Part shown: positions 25,804 through 34,156 of the stretch, piece by piece
Layout of the letters: every line of letters begins with the position of its first letter
How positions within the stretch are numbered: position 1 is the stretch's first letter
Origin: Massilia rubra
GTDB lineage: Bacteria; Pseudomonadota; Gammaproteobacteria; Burkholderiales; Burkholderiaceae_D
Direction: 5' to 3'
DNA: 64,000 bases
Assembly (NCBI RefSeq): GCF_011682065.1
Contig: NZ_VUYU01000010.1
Coordinates: forward strand, 1 to 64,000
Position numbers and translations under genes: made by a program
The notes under the pieces: generated by a model
Database searches by the model: none
The model's input: the letters and a program-made list of their open reading frames with translations, nothing else
What the model was told of the DNA's origin: nothing

Positions 25804-27029
25804 TGCAAACCAATCTCGCCGATTTCATCAAGGGCACGCCGGACGGCGACGAAGCCGAAGCGATCCTGCGCGCCTGCGTGCATTGCGGCTTTTGCACCGC
25901 CACCTGTCCCACCTACCAGTTGCTGGGCGACGAACTCGATGGCCCGCGCGGACGCATCTACCTGATCAAGCAGGTGCTCGAAGGCGCGCCGGTCACCGCC
26001 AAGACCCAGACCCACCTGGACCGCTGCCTGACCTGCCGCAATTGTGAGACAACCTGTCCCTCGGGCGTGCGTTACGGACGGCTGGCCGACATCGGCCGCC
26101 GCGTGGTCGAAGAGCGTGTCCGGCGTCCGCTCGCCGAACGCATCAAGCGCGCGGTGCTGAAAGAAGCGCTGCCGCGCACATGGATTTTCAGGCCGGCGTT
26201 CAAGGCGGGCCAGTTGTTCCGGCCACTGCTCTCGCCGGCCTTGCAGGACAAGCTGCCCAGCACGCGCGCCGCCGGTCGCTGGCCGACGCGCGAACATGAG
26301 CGCAAGATGCTGGTGCTGCAAGGCTGCGTGCAAAGCACCATGGCGCCCGATATCAACGCGGCCACGGCGCGCGTGCTCGATGCGTTTGGGGTGCAGTTGC
26401 TGGCCGCGCCCAAGGCCGGCTGCTGCGGCGCGCTGCGCTACCACCTGAACGACCAGGATGGCGGCCTCGATGACATGCGCCGCAACATCGACGCCTGGTG
26501 GCCGCTGGTCGAGCGCGGACAGATCGAGGCGATCGTGATGACGGCGTCCGGCTGCGGGGTCACGGTGAAGGAATACGGGCACCTGCTGGCGCACGACAGC
26601 GCGTATGCCGCCAAGGCGGCGCGCATCGCCATGCTCACGCGCGACCTGAGCGAAATCATGCCGCAGTTCGAGGTCGAACTGGGAGCGAAACTGAAAGGGA
26701 AAGTGGCGAAGCGGGTGGCGTTTCATCCGCCTTGCACCCTGCAGCACGGGCAGCAGATACGGGGCAAGGTGGAAGGGGTGTTGCGTGCCGCCGGCGTCGA
26801 CGTCACGCTGTGCGCGGACAGTCATCTGTGCTGCGGTTCGGCCGGCACCTATTCGGTGCTGCAGCCTGCGCTGGCGACGCAACTACGGGACCGCAAGCTG
26901 GCCGATTTGCTGGCCACCGATCCGGAAGTCATTGTGTCGGCCAATGTCGGCTGCCAGACACATCTCCAGTCGGGTACTGCGACGCCTGTCGCGCACTGGA
27001 TCGAGTTGATCGACCAGGCGCTGGCCTGA
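25803..27029 (+). CDS. glcF: Glycolate oxidase iron-sulfur subunit GlcF
   Basis: A 408-residue electron-transfer subunit passing electrons from the flavin subunits to the quinone pool at the inner membrane. Two [4Fe-4S] ferredoxin motifs occupy the N-terminus: CVHCGFCTATCP near residue 22 and CLTCRNCETTCP near residue 75. Two CCG-type cysteine-rich domains follow, with AGCCGAL and LCCGSAGTY. The start at 25803 overlaps the glcE stop by one base. The set glcDEF is complete, so the cell can probably use glycolate or detoxify 2-phosphoglycolate products. Confidence 0.95.
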   Translation: MQTNLADFIKGTPDGDEAEAILRACVHCGFCTATCPTYQLLGDELDGPRGRIYLIKQVLEGAPVTAKTQTHLDRCLTCRNCETTCPSGVRYGRLADIGRRVVEERVRRPLAERIKRAVLKEALPRTWIFRPAFKAGQLFRPLLSPALQDKLPSTRAAGRWPTREHERKMLVLQGCVQSTMAPDINAATARVLDAFGVQLLAAPKAGCCGALRYHLNDQDGGLDDMRRNIDAWWPLVERGQIEAIVMTASGCGVTVKEYGHLLAHDSAYAAKAARIAMLTRDLSEIMPQFEVELGAKLKGKVAKRVAFHPPCTLQHGQQIRGKVEGVLRAAGVDVTLCADSHLCCGSAGTYSVLQPALATQLRDRKLADLLATDPEVIVSANVGCQTHLQSGTATPVAHWIELIDQALA

Positions 27030-27043
27030 TGTTTACTTGATTC

Positions 27044-27253
27044 TTACGCGGCCAGGTCGGCTTTTTGTGCAGCGGTGAGGCGCTTGCCGGTGACGACGAT
27101 GGTGGTCATCTCGCTGTCGGCTTTGATGGCGGCTGCCGGTACGGTTTGTGCTGCGCTGCGGGCGCGCGGTGCTTCTGCCGAGGCCATGGCGGTGACAAAG
27201 GTCAGTGCAACTGCGGCGATGACGACGGCTTCCATGTTCTTCACGATGTTCAT
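27044..27253 (-). CDS. Small secreted hypothetical protein
   Basis: A 69-residue protein with a signal peptide (IAAVALTFVTAMASA, cleavage near residue 25). A short mature region includes IVVTGKRLTAAQKADLA. The VVTGKRL stretch resembles the start of TonB-dependent-receptor plug regions, but here it stands alone. The ATG at 27253 has an AAGGA ribosome site; upstream in-frame codons were discarded. It converges with glcF, 14 bases away. Function unknown. Confidence 0.6.
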   Translation of the reverse strand: MNIVKNMEAVVIAAVALTFVTAMASAEAPRARSAAQTVPAAAIKADSEMTTIVVTGKRLTAAQKADLAA

Positions 27254-27344
27254 ATCGATCCTTTTTCGTTGTGTTTTGATTTGGTATGCGGGCATTATGC
27301 GGCATCGCAACATATAACTCCAATTTCAAATTCGAATGGATATC

Positions 27345-27359
27345 ATTCACAACGTGAAT
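27345..27359. promoter_or_regulatory. Short palindrome upstream of small secreted-protein gene
   Basis: ATTCAC-AAC-GTGAAT is a perfect six-base-arm inverted repeat in the AT-rich gap 27254-27441, which separates the LysR gene from the small secreted-protein gene. It could be a regulator site. Nothing else in the gap is recognisable. Confidence 0.25.
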
Positions 27360-27441
27360 CACGTAAGCACATTATTTGATGATCGATATCTGATTTCTGA
27401 ATGTCGACCGGGATGGGTGTGAAGTAACAGGAGCCATTCAA

Positions 27442-28392
27442 TCAAGACGGTGTCGTTTGATTGGCGGTGCGCATGAAATCGACGAACGCCCGCAGCTTTC
27501 CGGGCATGTGCTCGCGATGCGGATAGTAGAGATGAAAAGCGTCGTCCAGTGCCCAGTGCTGCTTCAGTATGTGCCTCAGCACGCCGTCCGACAGCTCTTG
27601 TTTCGCAAAATCTTCGAGGATGAAAGCGATGCCGTGGCCGCGTATTGCAGCCTCCATCACGGAGCGCATTTCGTCAAAAATGAAGCGTCCTTGCACATCG
27701 ATCTGAACCTTCTGGCCGCGATCTTCGAACGTCCAGTCATACATTCTGCCCCCAACACAAAAGCGCTGGCGTATGCAGTTGTGCTTGAGCAGTTCAGCCA
27801 TCGTTTGTGGTTCGCTGCGCTCGCGGAAGTAATCCGGTGCTGCCACCACGATTCTTTTTTGTACTGCTCCCAGCTGTACGGAAATCATGTCATTTTGCAG
27901 TTTCCTCCCCATGCGTATGCCGATATCGAAACCGGAGCCGACGATATCGCTCAGTTGATTGTCGAGCGATATCTCGACATTAATCAGCGGGAATTGTTCC
28001 AGGAACGACGCGATGTGCGGCTCGATCAAGATATGGTAGGCAACGTAGGATGAACTGACGCGTAACATGCCCGACGGTTGATCAGTCGCGAGCAACGCTT
28101 GCGACAAGGAGTTTCTGATCAAGGCAAGCGCGGGCCCCAATGCCGCGTTCAATGAGGCGCCAGCCTCGGTCAGGCTGACACTGCGTGTGGTGCGGTTGAA
28201 CAGCCGCACATTCAGTTGTGCTTCCACGTTTTTGATCGTGCGCGATACCGCGGTCGGCGTGACGCCCATTTCCGCGGCGGCGCGAGCGAAGTTCAAATGC
28301 CTGGCGGCAGCCTCAAAGGTCAGCAGACCTGGAAGATGCAGCGGCGGTGCAGGGAGTGCGCCCGAAGGCTCGATTATGACCTTTTTGTTCAT
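27442..28392 (-). CDS. LysR family transcriptional regulator
   Basis: A 316-residue LysR regulator. The winged helix-turn-helix domain is at residues 20-80 (LTFEAAARHLNFARAAAEMGV, then TPTAVSRTIKNVEAQL, RLFNRTTRSVSLTEAG). The substrate-binding domain spans about 105-310 and includes SGFDIGIRMGR and HGIAFILEDFA, typical of the GcvA/DsdC-like branch. It is divergent from the Old Yellow Enzyme gene with a 106-base shared promoter region, the classic layout for a LysR activator of that gene. GC content is lower than in neighbours. Confidence 0.9.
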   Translation of the reverse strand: MNKKVIIEPSGALPAPPLHLPGLLTFEAAARHLNFARAAAEMGVTPTAVSRTIKNVEAQLNVRLFNRTTRSVSLTEAGASLNAALGPALALIRNSLSQALLATDQPSGMLRVSSSYVAYHILIEPHIASFLEQFPLINVEISLDNQLSDIVGSGFDIGIRMGRKLQNDMISVQLGAVQKRIVVAAPDYFRERSEPQTMAELLKHNCIRQRFCVGGRMYDWTFEDRGQKVQIDVQGRFIFDEMRSVMEAAIRGHGIAFILEDFAKQELSDGVLRHILKQHWALDDAFHLYYPHREHMPGKLRAFVDFMRTANQTTPS

Positions 28393-28498
28393 ACTGTATC
28401 TCTATCTATGACTATTCACGTCATTATCGCCGATCCGCATACTGCTCACATCAAGCAAATCAATCCGGCTAGGCAAGCCATCTTTCGAGAAAAGAACC

Positions 28499-29668
28499 AT
28501 GAGCAAAATCTTTGAACCCCTGACATTGCGCGGTGTCACCCTGCGCAACCGCTATGCCCTCAGCCCGATGTGCCAGTACACGGCGAAAGATGGTTACGTC
28601 AGCGATTACCACACCATCCACTACGGACGTTTCGCTCTTGGCGGCTTCGGCCTGCTGATGGTCGAAGCGACCGCCGTGTCGCCCGAAGGACGGATCAGCC
28701 ATGGCGACCTGGGCCTGTGGGACGACGCCCATATCCCGGGCCTCGCACGCATCGCCGCGTTTGCCAGGGCCTATGGCGCGACACCTGGTATCCAGATTGG
28801 CCATGCAGGGCCTAAAGCGAGCATCCAGAGAGCGTTTGAAGGTAACGGCCCACTGAACGAGGTTGACGCGGCACGCGGTGAACACGCCTGGCCAGTCGTG
28901 TCGCCGAGCGCGCGCCCGGTCACCGACGGTTGGCTGGTGCCCACCGCCCTCGATGCCAACGGCATCGCCAAGGTACGTGCGGACTTTGTCGCTTCGGCAC
29001 GCCGCGCCTTGCAGGCCGGCTTCGATGTGCTCGAGCTGCACTACGCGCACGGCTTCCTGCTCAACGCGTTCCTGTCACCGCTGACCAACGACCGCAGCGA
29101 TGAATATGGCGGCAGCTTCGAGAACCGCATCCGCCTGCCACTGCAGATCGCTCGCGAAGTGCGTGAGGTCTGGCCGCAGGACAAGCCACTGTTCGTGCGC
29201 TTGTCGGCAGTCGATGGCAGCGGCAGCGGCTGGAGCATCGCCGACAGCGTCGCTTTCGCCGAGGCCTTGAAGGCGGTTGGCGTGGACGTCATCGATTGCT
29301 CGTCCGGTGGCTTCGGCGTCTACGACTACCCCGACGGCTATGGCTTCCAGGTGCCGTTTGCTGCGCAGATTCGGCGCGAAGCAAACATCGGCACCATGGC
29401 TGTGGGCATCATCGTCGATCCGTGGCAGGCCGAATCTGTCATCGCCTCCGGCCAGGCCGACCTGGTCGCGCTTGGGCATGCGGCGCTGCGCGATCCACAC
29501 TTTCCCTTGCATGCACAGCAGACGCTGGGGGCGGTCAGCCCGGACGCGGCCTATGCCAACTGGAATGTGCAGGCCGGCTGGTGGCTCGACCACCGCGCAA
29601 GCAAGCTGGTCCAGTTGGGACCATGGGCGCCGATGGAGGACGCGGCTGCGAATGGCCACAACGATTGA
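28499..29668 (+). CDS. NADH:flavin oxidoreductase (Old Yellow Enzyme, YqjM/XenA class)
   Basis: A 389-residue FMN-dependent ene-reductase. It has the thermophilic-like (YqjM/XenA) OYE signature: RNRYALSPMCQYTA with the conserved Cys near residue 25, IQIGHAGPKAS with the substrate-binding His, and HYAHGFLLNAFLSPLTNDRSDEYGGSFENR. It reduces activated C=C bonds of enones, maleimides or nitro compounds using NAD(P)H; the physiological substrate is unknown. It is divergent from a LysR regulator and is followed 72 bases later by a small NTF2-like gene. Confidence 0.92.
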   Translation: MSKIFEPLTLRGVTLRNRYALSPMCQYTAKDGYVSDYHTIHYGRFALGGFGLLMVEATAVSPEGRISHGDLGLWDDAHIPGLARIAAFARAYGATPGIQIGHAGPKASIQRAFEGNGPLNEVDAARGEHAWPVVSPSARPVTDGWLVPTALDANGIAKVRADFVASARRALQAGFDVLELHYAHGFLLNAFLSPLTNDRSDEYGGSFENRIRLPLQIAREVREVWPQDKPLFVRLSAVDGSGSGWSIADSVAFAEALKAVGVDVIDCSSGGFGVYDYPDGYGFQVPFAAQIRREANIGTMAVGIIVDPWQAESVIASGQADLVALGHAALRDPHFPLHAQQTLGAVSPDAAYANWNVQAGWWLDHRASKLVQLGPWAPMEDAAANGHND

Positions 29669-29740
29669 ACACGATGCCGGCCAAGGCGGCCGGTTTTTAC
29701 CATGACTCGCATGATTGCATTAACAACCCGGAGTGAAAAC

Positions 29741-30124
29741 ATGAACAAACCTACCTACGTGCAAGATTATCAAGCCATCGTCGACGTACTGAACAAGTAC
29801 AACGAAGGCTGCAAACAGGCAAAGAGCGGCATCATGAAGCCCGCTTTCAGCGAGCAGGCAACGATGTTTAGCGTCGATGGCGACGGCAAGCTGACCGGCG
29901 GCCCGATCCAGGGCCTGTTCGACGGCATCGACAACGCGTTCCGCCCGTCTCCGCAAGCCCAAGGGGGGATCGTCAACGTCGACATCGTGGGCACCGCCGC
30001 CAGTGCGCGCATCGACACCAACGATGTCTCGGGCTTCTGCTTCACCGACTTCTTCAACCTGCTGAAGGTCGAGGGCAAGTGGACGGTCGTGAGCAAGATC
30101 TTCCACACCCACGTTGCGCCCTGA
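29741..30124 (+). CDS. NTF2-like (putative lumazine-binding) protein
   Basis: A 127-residue cytosolic protein with an NTF2-like cone fold pattern: YQAIVDVLNKYNEGCKQAKS at the start, FSEQATMFSVDGDGKLTGG, then NVDIVGTAASARIDTNDVSGFCFTDFF and VEGKWTVVSKIFH. It resembles the putative lumazine-binding family (PF12893). Members are often small accessory or isomerase-like proteins in oxidoreductase operons, which fits its position after the Old Yellow Enzyme gene. The start at 29741 follows the ribosome site GGAGTG. No catalytic role can be assigned. Confidence 0.75.
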   Translation: MNKPTYVQDYQAIVDVLNKYNEGCKQAKSGIMKPAFSEQATMFSVDGDGKLTGGPIQGLFDGIDNAFRPSPQAQGGIVNVDIVGTAASARIDTNDVSGFCFTDFFNLLKVEGKWTVVSKIFHTHVAP

Positions 30125-30219
30125 ACCTCCCGTCCGTATGGAACACGCTCGGCAGATCCGGCTTCCCGCCAGGCCTGCCGCCGCCATCGGCAATTGCATG
30201 CCCTATCAAAGGCGACTAA

Positions 30220-30336
30220 ATGAAAATGACCTTCTTCAAAACCGTGTTGTTCGCGGCAGTTATTTCTGGCTTGGGCACGGCGGCTCAAGCGGCAGACGTG
30301 CAGGGCGGTCAACAGGCCGCTGAGCTCGACGTGTAA
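30220..30336 (+). CDS. Very short secreted peptide or truncated gene
   Basis: A 38-codon frame whose first 25 residues form a good signal peptide (MKMTFFKTVLFAAVISGLG, then AAQA). It ends after only about 13 mature residues (ADVQGGQQAAELDV). The ATG has an AAAGGCGA ribosome site. It may be a real small peptide, but a stop this soon after the cleavage site, next to a duplicated gene fragment at 30393, suggests the remnant of a longer exported protein. Confidence 0.35.
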   Translation: MKMTFFKTVLFAAVISGLGTAAQAADVQGGQQAAELDV

Positions 30337-30392
30337 GCAGTTGATAAGGACATGCGTTTCGCGTTCTTGCCAACACGGCATGGCAAGCCTGC

Positions 30393-30473
30393 CTATGTCG
30401 CCAGCAGCTTCTCTATATCGCCCACCAGCTCTTCGGGTTTGGTCGCCGGAGCGTAGCGCTTGACCTTACCTTA
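30393..30473 (-). pseudogene. Fragment duplicating the 3' end of the glutathione peroxidase gene
   Basis: Read on the minus strand this piece encodes KRYAPATKPEELVGDIEKLL followed by Ala, Thr and a stop. That is nearly the C-terminus of the complete glutathione peroxidase at 30657-31142 (KRYAPATKPEELVADIEKLL). The DNA match covers about 75 bases with scattered differences and ends abruptly on the upstream side. No start codon or remaining part of the gene is present. It is a decayed partial duplication within the 320-base gap 30337-30656, which otherwise holds only hairpins. Confidence 0.75.
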
Positions 30474-30478
30474 GCGGT

Positions 30479-30514
30479 GAGCTACGATTAGCAGCAACAA
30501 CTAATCCGTAGCTC
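30479..30514. other. Imperfect hairpin with 13-base arms
   Basis: GAGCTACGATTAG (30479-30491) pairs with 30501-30514, which has one extra C, around a nine-base loop. It lies between the glutathione peroxidase fragment and a terminator. It could be a terminator remnant, an attenuator or part of the duplication junction. Confidence 0.4.
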
Positions 30515-30545
30515 CGGTGTGGCTTGACCATCTGGAGCGCGGGGG

Positions 30546-30571
30546 AAAAAGCCGGCGCAAGCCGGTTTTTT
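30546..30571. terminator. Rho-independent terminator
   Basis: A GCCGGC/GCCGGT stem around GCAA is preceded by five A and followed by six T, so it can work in both directions. It lies 86 bases beyond the stop of the glutathione peroxidase gene and probably ends the pilT-pilU-peroxidase transcript. Confidence 0.75.
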
Positions 30572-30656
30572 CGTTTCCAGGGGGCGCAAATGAATGGGGC
30601 GTCGGCACTCCGAACACGTGTGTATGCCCGTTCACGCGCTTGGTCCAGAAGTTGGG

Positions 30657-31142
30657 CTACTTTGCCAGCAGCTTTTCGATATCCGCCACCAGCTCTTCCG
30701 GCTTGGTCGCCGGCGCGTAGCGCTTGACGACGCTGCCGTCTTTCCCGATCAGGAACTTGGTGAAGTTCCACTTGATCCGCTCGGTGCCCAGCAAACCGGG
30801 CGCCGCTTTCTTCAGGTGCTGGAACAACGGATGCGCATTCTCGCCATTCACGTCGACCTTGGCAAACAGCGGAAACGTGACGCCGAAGTTCTTTTCGCAG
30901 AAGGCGCCGATCTCGCTTTCGCTGCCCGGTTCCTGTCCGCCGAACTGATTGCACGGGAAACCCAGCACCGTCACGCCCTTGTCGCGGAACTGCTGGTACA
31001 CGGCCTCCAGGCCCTTGTACTGCTTGGTGAAGCCGCATTCGCTGGCCGTGTTCACGACCAGCACCACCTGGCCCTTGTACATGGCCAGGTCCAGCGGCGT
31101 GCCCGACAGGTCGGCGGCCTTGAAGTCGAGCGCCCCCGTCAC
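30657..31142 (-). CDS. Glutathione peroxidase family thiol peroxidase
   Basis: A 161-residue thioredoxin-fold peroxidase. The active-site motif NTASECGFTKQYKGL carries the peroxidatic Cys near residue 36 (cysteine, not selenocysteine). The second motif is LGFPCNQFGGQEPG with Gln, and WNFTKFLI supplies the Trp/Asn of the tetrad. It reduces hydroperoxides, probably with thioredoxin as donor. There is no signal peptide. The GTG start at 31142 overlaps the pilU stop by four bases (GTGA), so it is translated from the pilT-pilU message. Part of its 3' end is duplicated at 30393-30473. Confidence 0.9.
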   Translation of the reverse strand: MTGALDFKAADLSGTPLDLAMYKGQVVLVVNTASECGFTKQYKGLEAVYQQFRDKGVTVLGFPCNQFGGQEPGSESEIGAFCEKNFGVTFPLFAKVDVNGENAHPLFQHLKKAAPGLLGTERIKWNFTKFLIGKDGSVVKRYAPATKPEELVADIEKLLAK

Positions 31143-32275
31143 ACGATGCCCAGGTGCTCGGTACCGGCCGACAGGTCGCGGTTCTTCGCTTCCTTGCCGT
31201 TCAACTTGATGTTCAGGCGCAGGTCATTGACCGAGTCGGCGTTGCGCAGCGCGTCTTCGTAGGTGATCTTGTCCGCTTCGTGCAGGTCGAACAGCGCCTG
31301 GTCGAAGGTCTGCATGCCCAGTTCGCGCGACTTCTTCATGATCTCTTTGATCTCGTGCACATCGCCCTTGAAAATCAGGTCCGAAATGAGCGGGGAGTTG
31401 AGCATGATCTCGATCGCCACGCAACGGCCCTTGGCTTCCTTCATCGGAATCAGGCGCTGCGATACCATGCCCTTCAAGTTCAGCGACAAGTCCATCAGCA
31501 ACTGCTGGCGGCGCTCTTCGGGGAAGAAGTTGATGATCCGGTCGAGCGCCTGGTTGGCGCTGTTGGCGTGCAGGGTGGCCATGCACAGGTGACCGGTTTC
31601 AGCGAAGGCGATTGCGTGTTCCATCGTTTCGCGGTCGCGGATCTCGCCGATCTGGATCACGTCCGGCGCCTGGCGCAGCGAGTTTTTCAGCGCGATTTCG
31701 AAGGAATCGGTGTCCACGCCCACTTCGCGCTGCGTGATCACGCAGTTCTTGTGCGGGTGGACGTATTCGACCGGGTCTTCGATCGTGATGATATGCCCGT
31801 AGCTGTTTTCGTTGCGGTGCCCGACCATCGCGGCCATGGTCGTCGATTTACCCGAACCGGTCGCGCCGACCATGATCACCAGGCCACGCTTGGTCATCAC
31901 GATGTCTTTCAGGACTTCGGGCAGGCCCAGGTCTTCCAGGCGCGGAATGGCGGTGGTGATGGTCCGCAGAACCATGCCGACGGAACTCATCTGGATGAAG
32001 GTCGACACCCGGAACCGTCCCAGGTCGCCCGGGCTGATCGCGAAGTTCGCTTCCTTGGTCAGTTCGAAGCCGGCGGTCTGCTTGTCGCTCATGATCGAGC
32101 GCGCCAGGTCGGCGGTGTGGGCCGGCGTGAGCGGCTGGGACGACACCGGGGTGATCTTGCCGTCGATCTTGATCGCCGGCGGAAAGCCGGCGGTGATGAA
32201 CAAGTCCGAGCCGTTCTTGCTGGTCATCAGACGCAGCAGATCGAACATGAATTTTGAGGCCTGGTCGCGTTCCAT
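31139..32275 (-). CDS. pilU: Type IV pilus retraction ATPase PilU
   Basis: A 378-residue hexameric secretion-family ATPase that assists PilT in retracting type IV pili. It acts at the cytoplasmic face of the pilus machine. Walker A is GATGSGKSTT near residue 135. The Asp box is IITIEDPVEY, Walker B is PDVIQIGEIRD, and the His box is TGHLCMATLHAN. The PilU-type N-terminus (SKNGSDLFITAGFPPAIKIDG) and the longer C-terminus than PilT support the assignment. It lies 15 bases after pilT and overlaps the peroxidase start by four bases. Confidence 0.95.
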   Translation of the reverse strand: MERDQASKFMFDLLRLMTSKNGSDLFITAGFPPAIKIDGKITPVSSQPLTPAHTADLARSIMSDKQTAGFELTKEANFAISPGDLGRFRVSTFIQMSSVGMVLRTITTAIPRLEDLGLPEVLKDIVMTKRGLVIMVGATGSGKSTTMAAMVGHRNENSYGHIITIEDPVEYVHPHKNCVITQREVGVDTDSFEIALKNSLRQAPDVIQIGEIRDRETMEHAIAFAETGHLCMATLHANSANQALDRIINFFPEERRQQLLMDLSLNLKGMVSQRLIPMKEAKGRCVAIEIMLNSPLISDLIFKGDVHEIKEIMKKSRELGMQTFDQALFDLHEADKITYEDALRNADSVNDLRLNIKLNGKEAKNRDLSAGTEHLGIV

Positions 32276-32290
32276 TAAATATCCTAAAAA

Positions 32291-33334
32291 TTAGCCGGGG
32301 AAGTTTTCCGGCGTTTTGGCGGCCGAACGCGCAGCAGCGCCGGAAATGACGTTGCGGCGAACCAGGTCGGTCAGGTTCTGGTCCAGCGTTTGCATGCCGA
32401 CCGAACTGCCGGTCTGGATCGCGGAGTACATCTGCGCGATCTTCGCTTCGCGAATCAGGTTGCGGATAGCCGGCGTGCCAATCATGATTTCGTGCGCGGC
32501 CACGCGGCCCGAGCCATCTTTGGTCTTGAGCAGGGTTTGCGAGACGACCGCCTGCAGCGATTCGGACAGCATCGCGCGGACCATCTCTTTTTCTTCGGAC
32601 GGGAACACGTCGACAATACGGTCGATGGTCTTGGCGGCCGAGGAGGTGTGCAAGGTGCCGAACACAAGGTGGCCCGTTTCGGCGGCCGACAGGGCCAGGC
32701 GAATGGTTTCCAGGTCGCGCAACTCGCCCACCAGGATGCAGTCCGGATCTTCGCGCAGCGCCGAGCGCAGCGCGTTGTTGAACGAGAGCGTGTGCGGGCC
32801 GACTTCGCGCTGGTTGATCAGGCACTTCTTCGAGTCGTGCACGAATTCGATCGGGTCTTCAATGGTCAGGATGTGGCCATATTCGTTTTCGTTGAGGTGG
32901 TTAACCATCGCCGCCAGGGTGGTCGACTTGCCCGAACCGGTCGGGCCGGTGACCAGCACCAGGCCGCGCGGACGCATCGCCAGGTCGGCGAAAATGCGCG
33001 GGGCGTTCAGGTCTTCCAGGCTCAGGATTTTCGATGGAATGGTCCGCAGTACCGCCGACGCGCCGCGCTCCTGATTGAAGGCGTTGACGCGAAAGCGCGC
33101 CAGGCCCGGAATCGCAAACGAGAAATCGCACTCGAGCATTTCTTCGTACTGCTTGCGCTGGCCGTCATTCATGATGTCATAGATCATGCCGTGCACATCC
33201 TTGTGCTCCAGCGGCGGCAAGTTGATGCGGCGAACGTCGCCGTGCACGCGGATCATCGGCGGCAGGCCGGATGAGAGGTGCAAGTCGGATGCCTTGTTCT
33301 TGACGGAGAATGCGAGTAATTCGGAGATGTCCAT
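32291..33334 (-). CDS. pilT: Type IV pilus twitching motility ATPase PilT
   Basis: A 347-residue retraction ATPase driving pilus disassembly and twitching. It has the PilT N-terminus MDISELLAFSVKNKASDLHL and LSSGLPPMIRVHGDVRRI. Walker A is GPTGSGKSTT near residue 133. The Asp box is ILTIEDPIEFVH, Walker B is DCILVGELRD, and the His box is TGHLVFGTLHTSSA. The AIRNLIRE C-terminal motif, important for retraction, is present near residue 285. It is first in pilT-pilU-peroxidase and divergent from yggS, the common layout in proteobacteria. Confidence 0.96.
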   Translation of the reverse strand: MDISELLAFSVKNKASDLHLSSGLPPMIRVHGDVRRINLPPLEHKDVHGMIYDIMNDGQRKQYEEMLECDFSFAIPGLARFRVNAFNQERGASAVLRTIPSKILSLEDLNAPRIFADLAMRPRGLVLVTGPTGSGKSTTLAAMVNHLNENEYGHILTIEDPIEFVHDSKKCLINQREVGPHTLSFNNALRSALREDPDCILVGELRDLETIRLALSAAETGHLVFGTLHTSSAAKTIDRIVDVFPSEEKEMVRAMLSESLQAVVSQTLLKTKDGSGRVAAHEIMIGTPAIRNLIREAKIAQMYSAIQTGSSVGMQTLDQNLTDLVRRNVISGAAARSAAKTPENFPG

Positions 33335-33425
33335 TTATAATCCCTGTGCCGTGAATGGGCGCATGCCGATAGTGTGCGCATTTCGCAACGACCGACCTGC
33401 ATTGAATTGCCCGCCGAAAATGATT

Positions 33426-34127
33426 ATGTCCACAATCGTCCAGAACTTGCAAGCTGTCGATGCGAGTATTGTTGCTGCGGCCGACGCCGCAGGCCGCCCC
33501 CGGAACGCCGTGCAATTGCTCGCCGTTTCTAAGACTTTTCCTGCCGAGGCCGTACTTGAAGCCGCCGCCGCCGGGCAGTATGCGTTCGGAGAGAATTACT
33601 TGCAAGAAGCATTAGATAAAATTGCCGCCGTTTCGCACGCCTTGCCGGCCGCGCCGATGGAGTGGCACTTCATCGGCCCCATACAGAGCAACAAGACGCG
33701 CCCGATCGCGGCGTCCTTCGCGTGGGTGCATACCGTCGAACGGCTCAAGATAGCGCAGCGTTTATCGGAACAACGCCCGCCGGAACTGGCGCCCTTGAAT
33801 ATTTGTCTGCAAGTTAACATCAGTGGTGAGGCTAGCAAGAGTGGTGTCACGCCGGAAGCATTGCCTGAATTGGCGCGCGCAGTGGCGCAACTGCCACACT
33901 TGCGCCTGCGCGGACTGATGGCGATCCCGGAAGCGGAAGCCCAGGTCGACAAGCAGCGCGCCGCGTTTCGCAAGTTGCGCGTGCTGTACGACCGGCTGCG
34001 CGCGGACGGGATGGCGCTCGATACCCTGTCGATGGGGATGTCGGCCGATCTTGGCGCGGCGGTGGCGGAAGGGGCGACCATCGTGCGCGTGGGCAGTGCG
34101 ATTTTCGGGTCGCGCAAATACGAATAA
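33426..34127 (+). CDS. YggS family pyridoxal-phosphate homeostasis protein
   Basis: A 233-residue PLP-binding alanine-racemase-fold protein (YggS/PLPBP) involved in vitamin B6 and amino-acid homeostasis. The PLP lysine lies in LLAVSKTFP near residue 35. Other family motifs are FGENYLQEALDK, WHFIGPIQSNK and LSMGMSADLGAAVAEGATIVRVGSAIFG. The start at 33426 gives the usual MSTIVQNL terminus; an ATG two codons upstream (33420) is equally placed. Position between pilT and proC is standard. It is 29 bases ahead of proC on the same strand. Confidence 0.94.
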   Translation: MSTIVQNLQAVDASIVAAADAAGRPRNAVQLLAVSKTFPAEAVLEAAAAGQYAFGENYLQEALDKIAAVSHALPAAPMEWHFIGPIQSNKTRPIAASFAWVHTVERLKIAQRLSEQRPPELAPLNICLQVNISGEASKSGVTPEALPELARAVAQLPHLRLRGLMAIPEAEAQVDKQRAAFRKLRVLYDRLRADGMALDTLSMGMSADLGAAVAEGATIVRVGSAIFGSRKYE

Positions 34128-34156
34128 CCGCAGTACGGATAACAATGAGGGTGACT

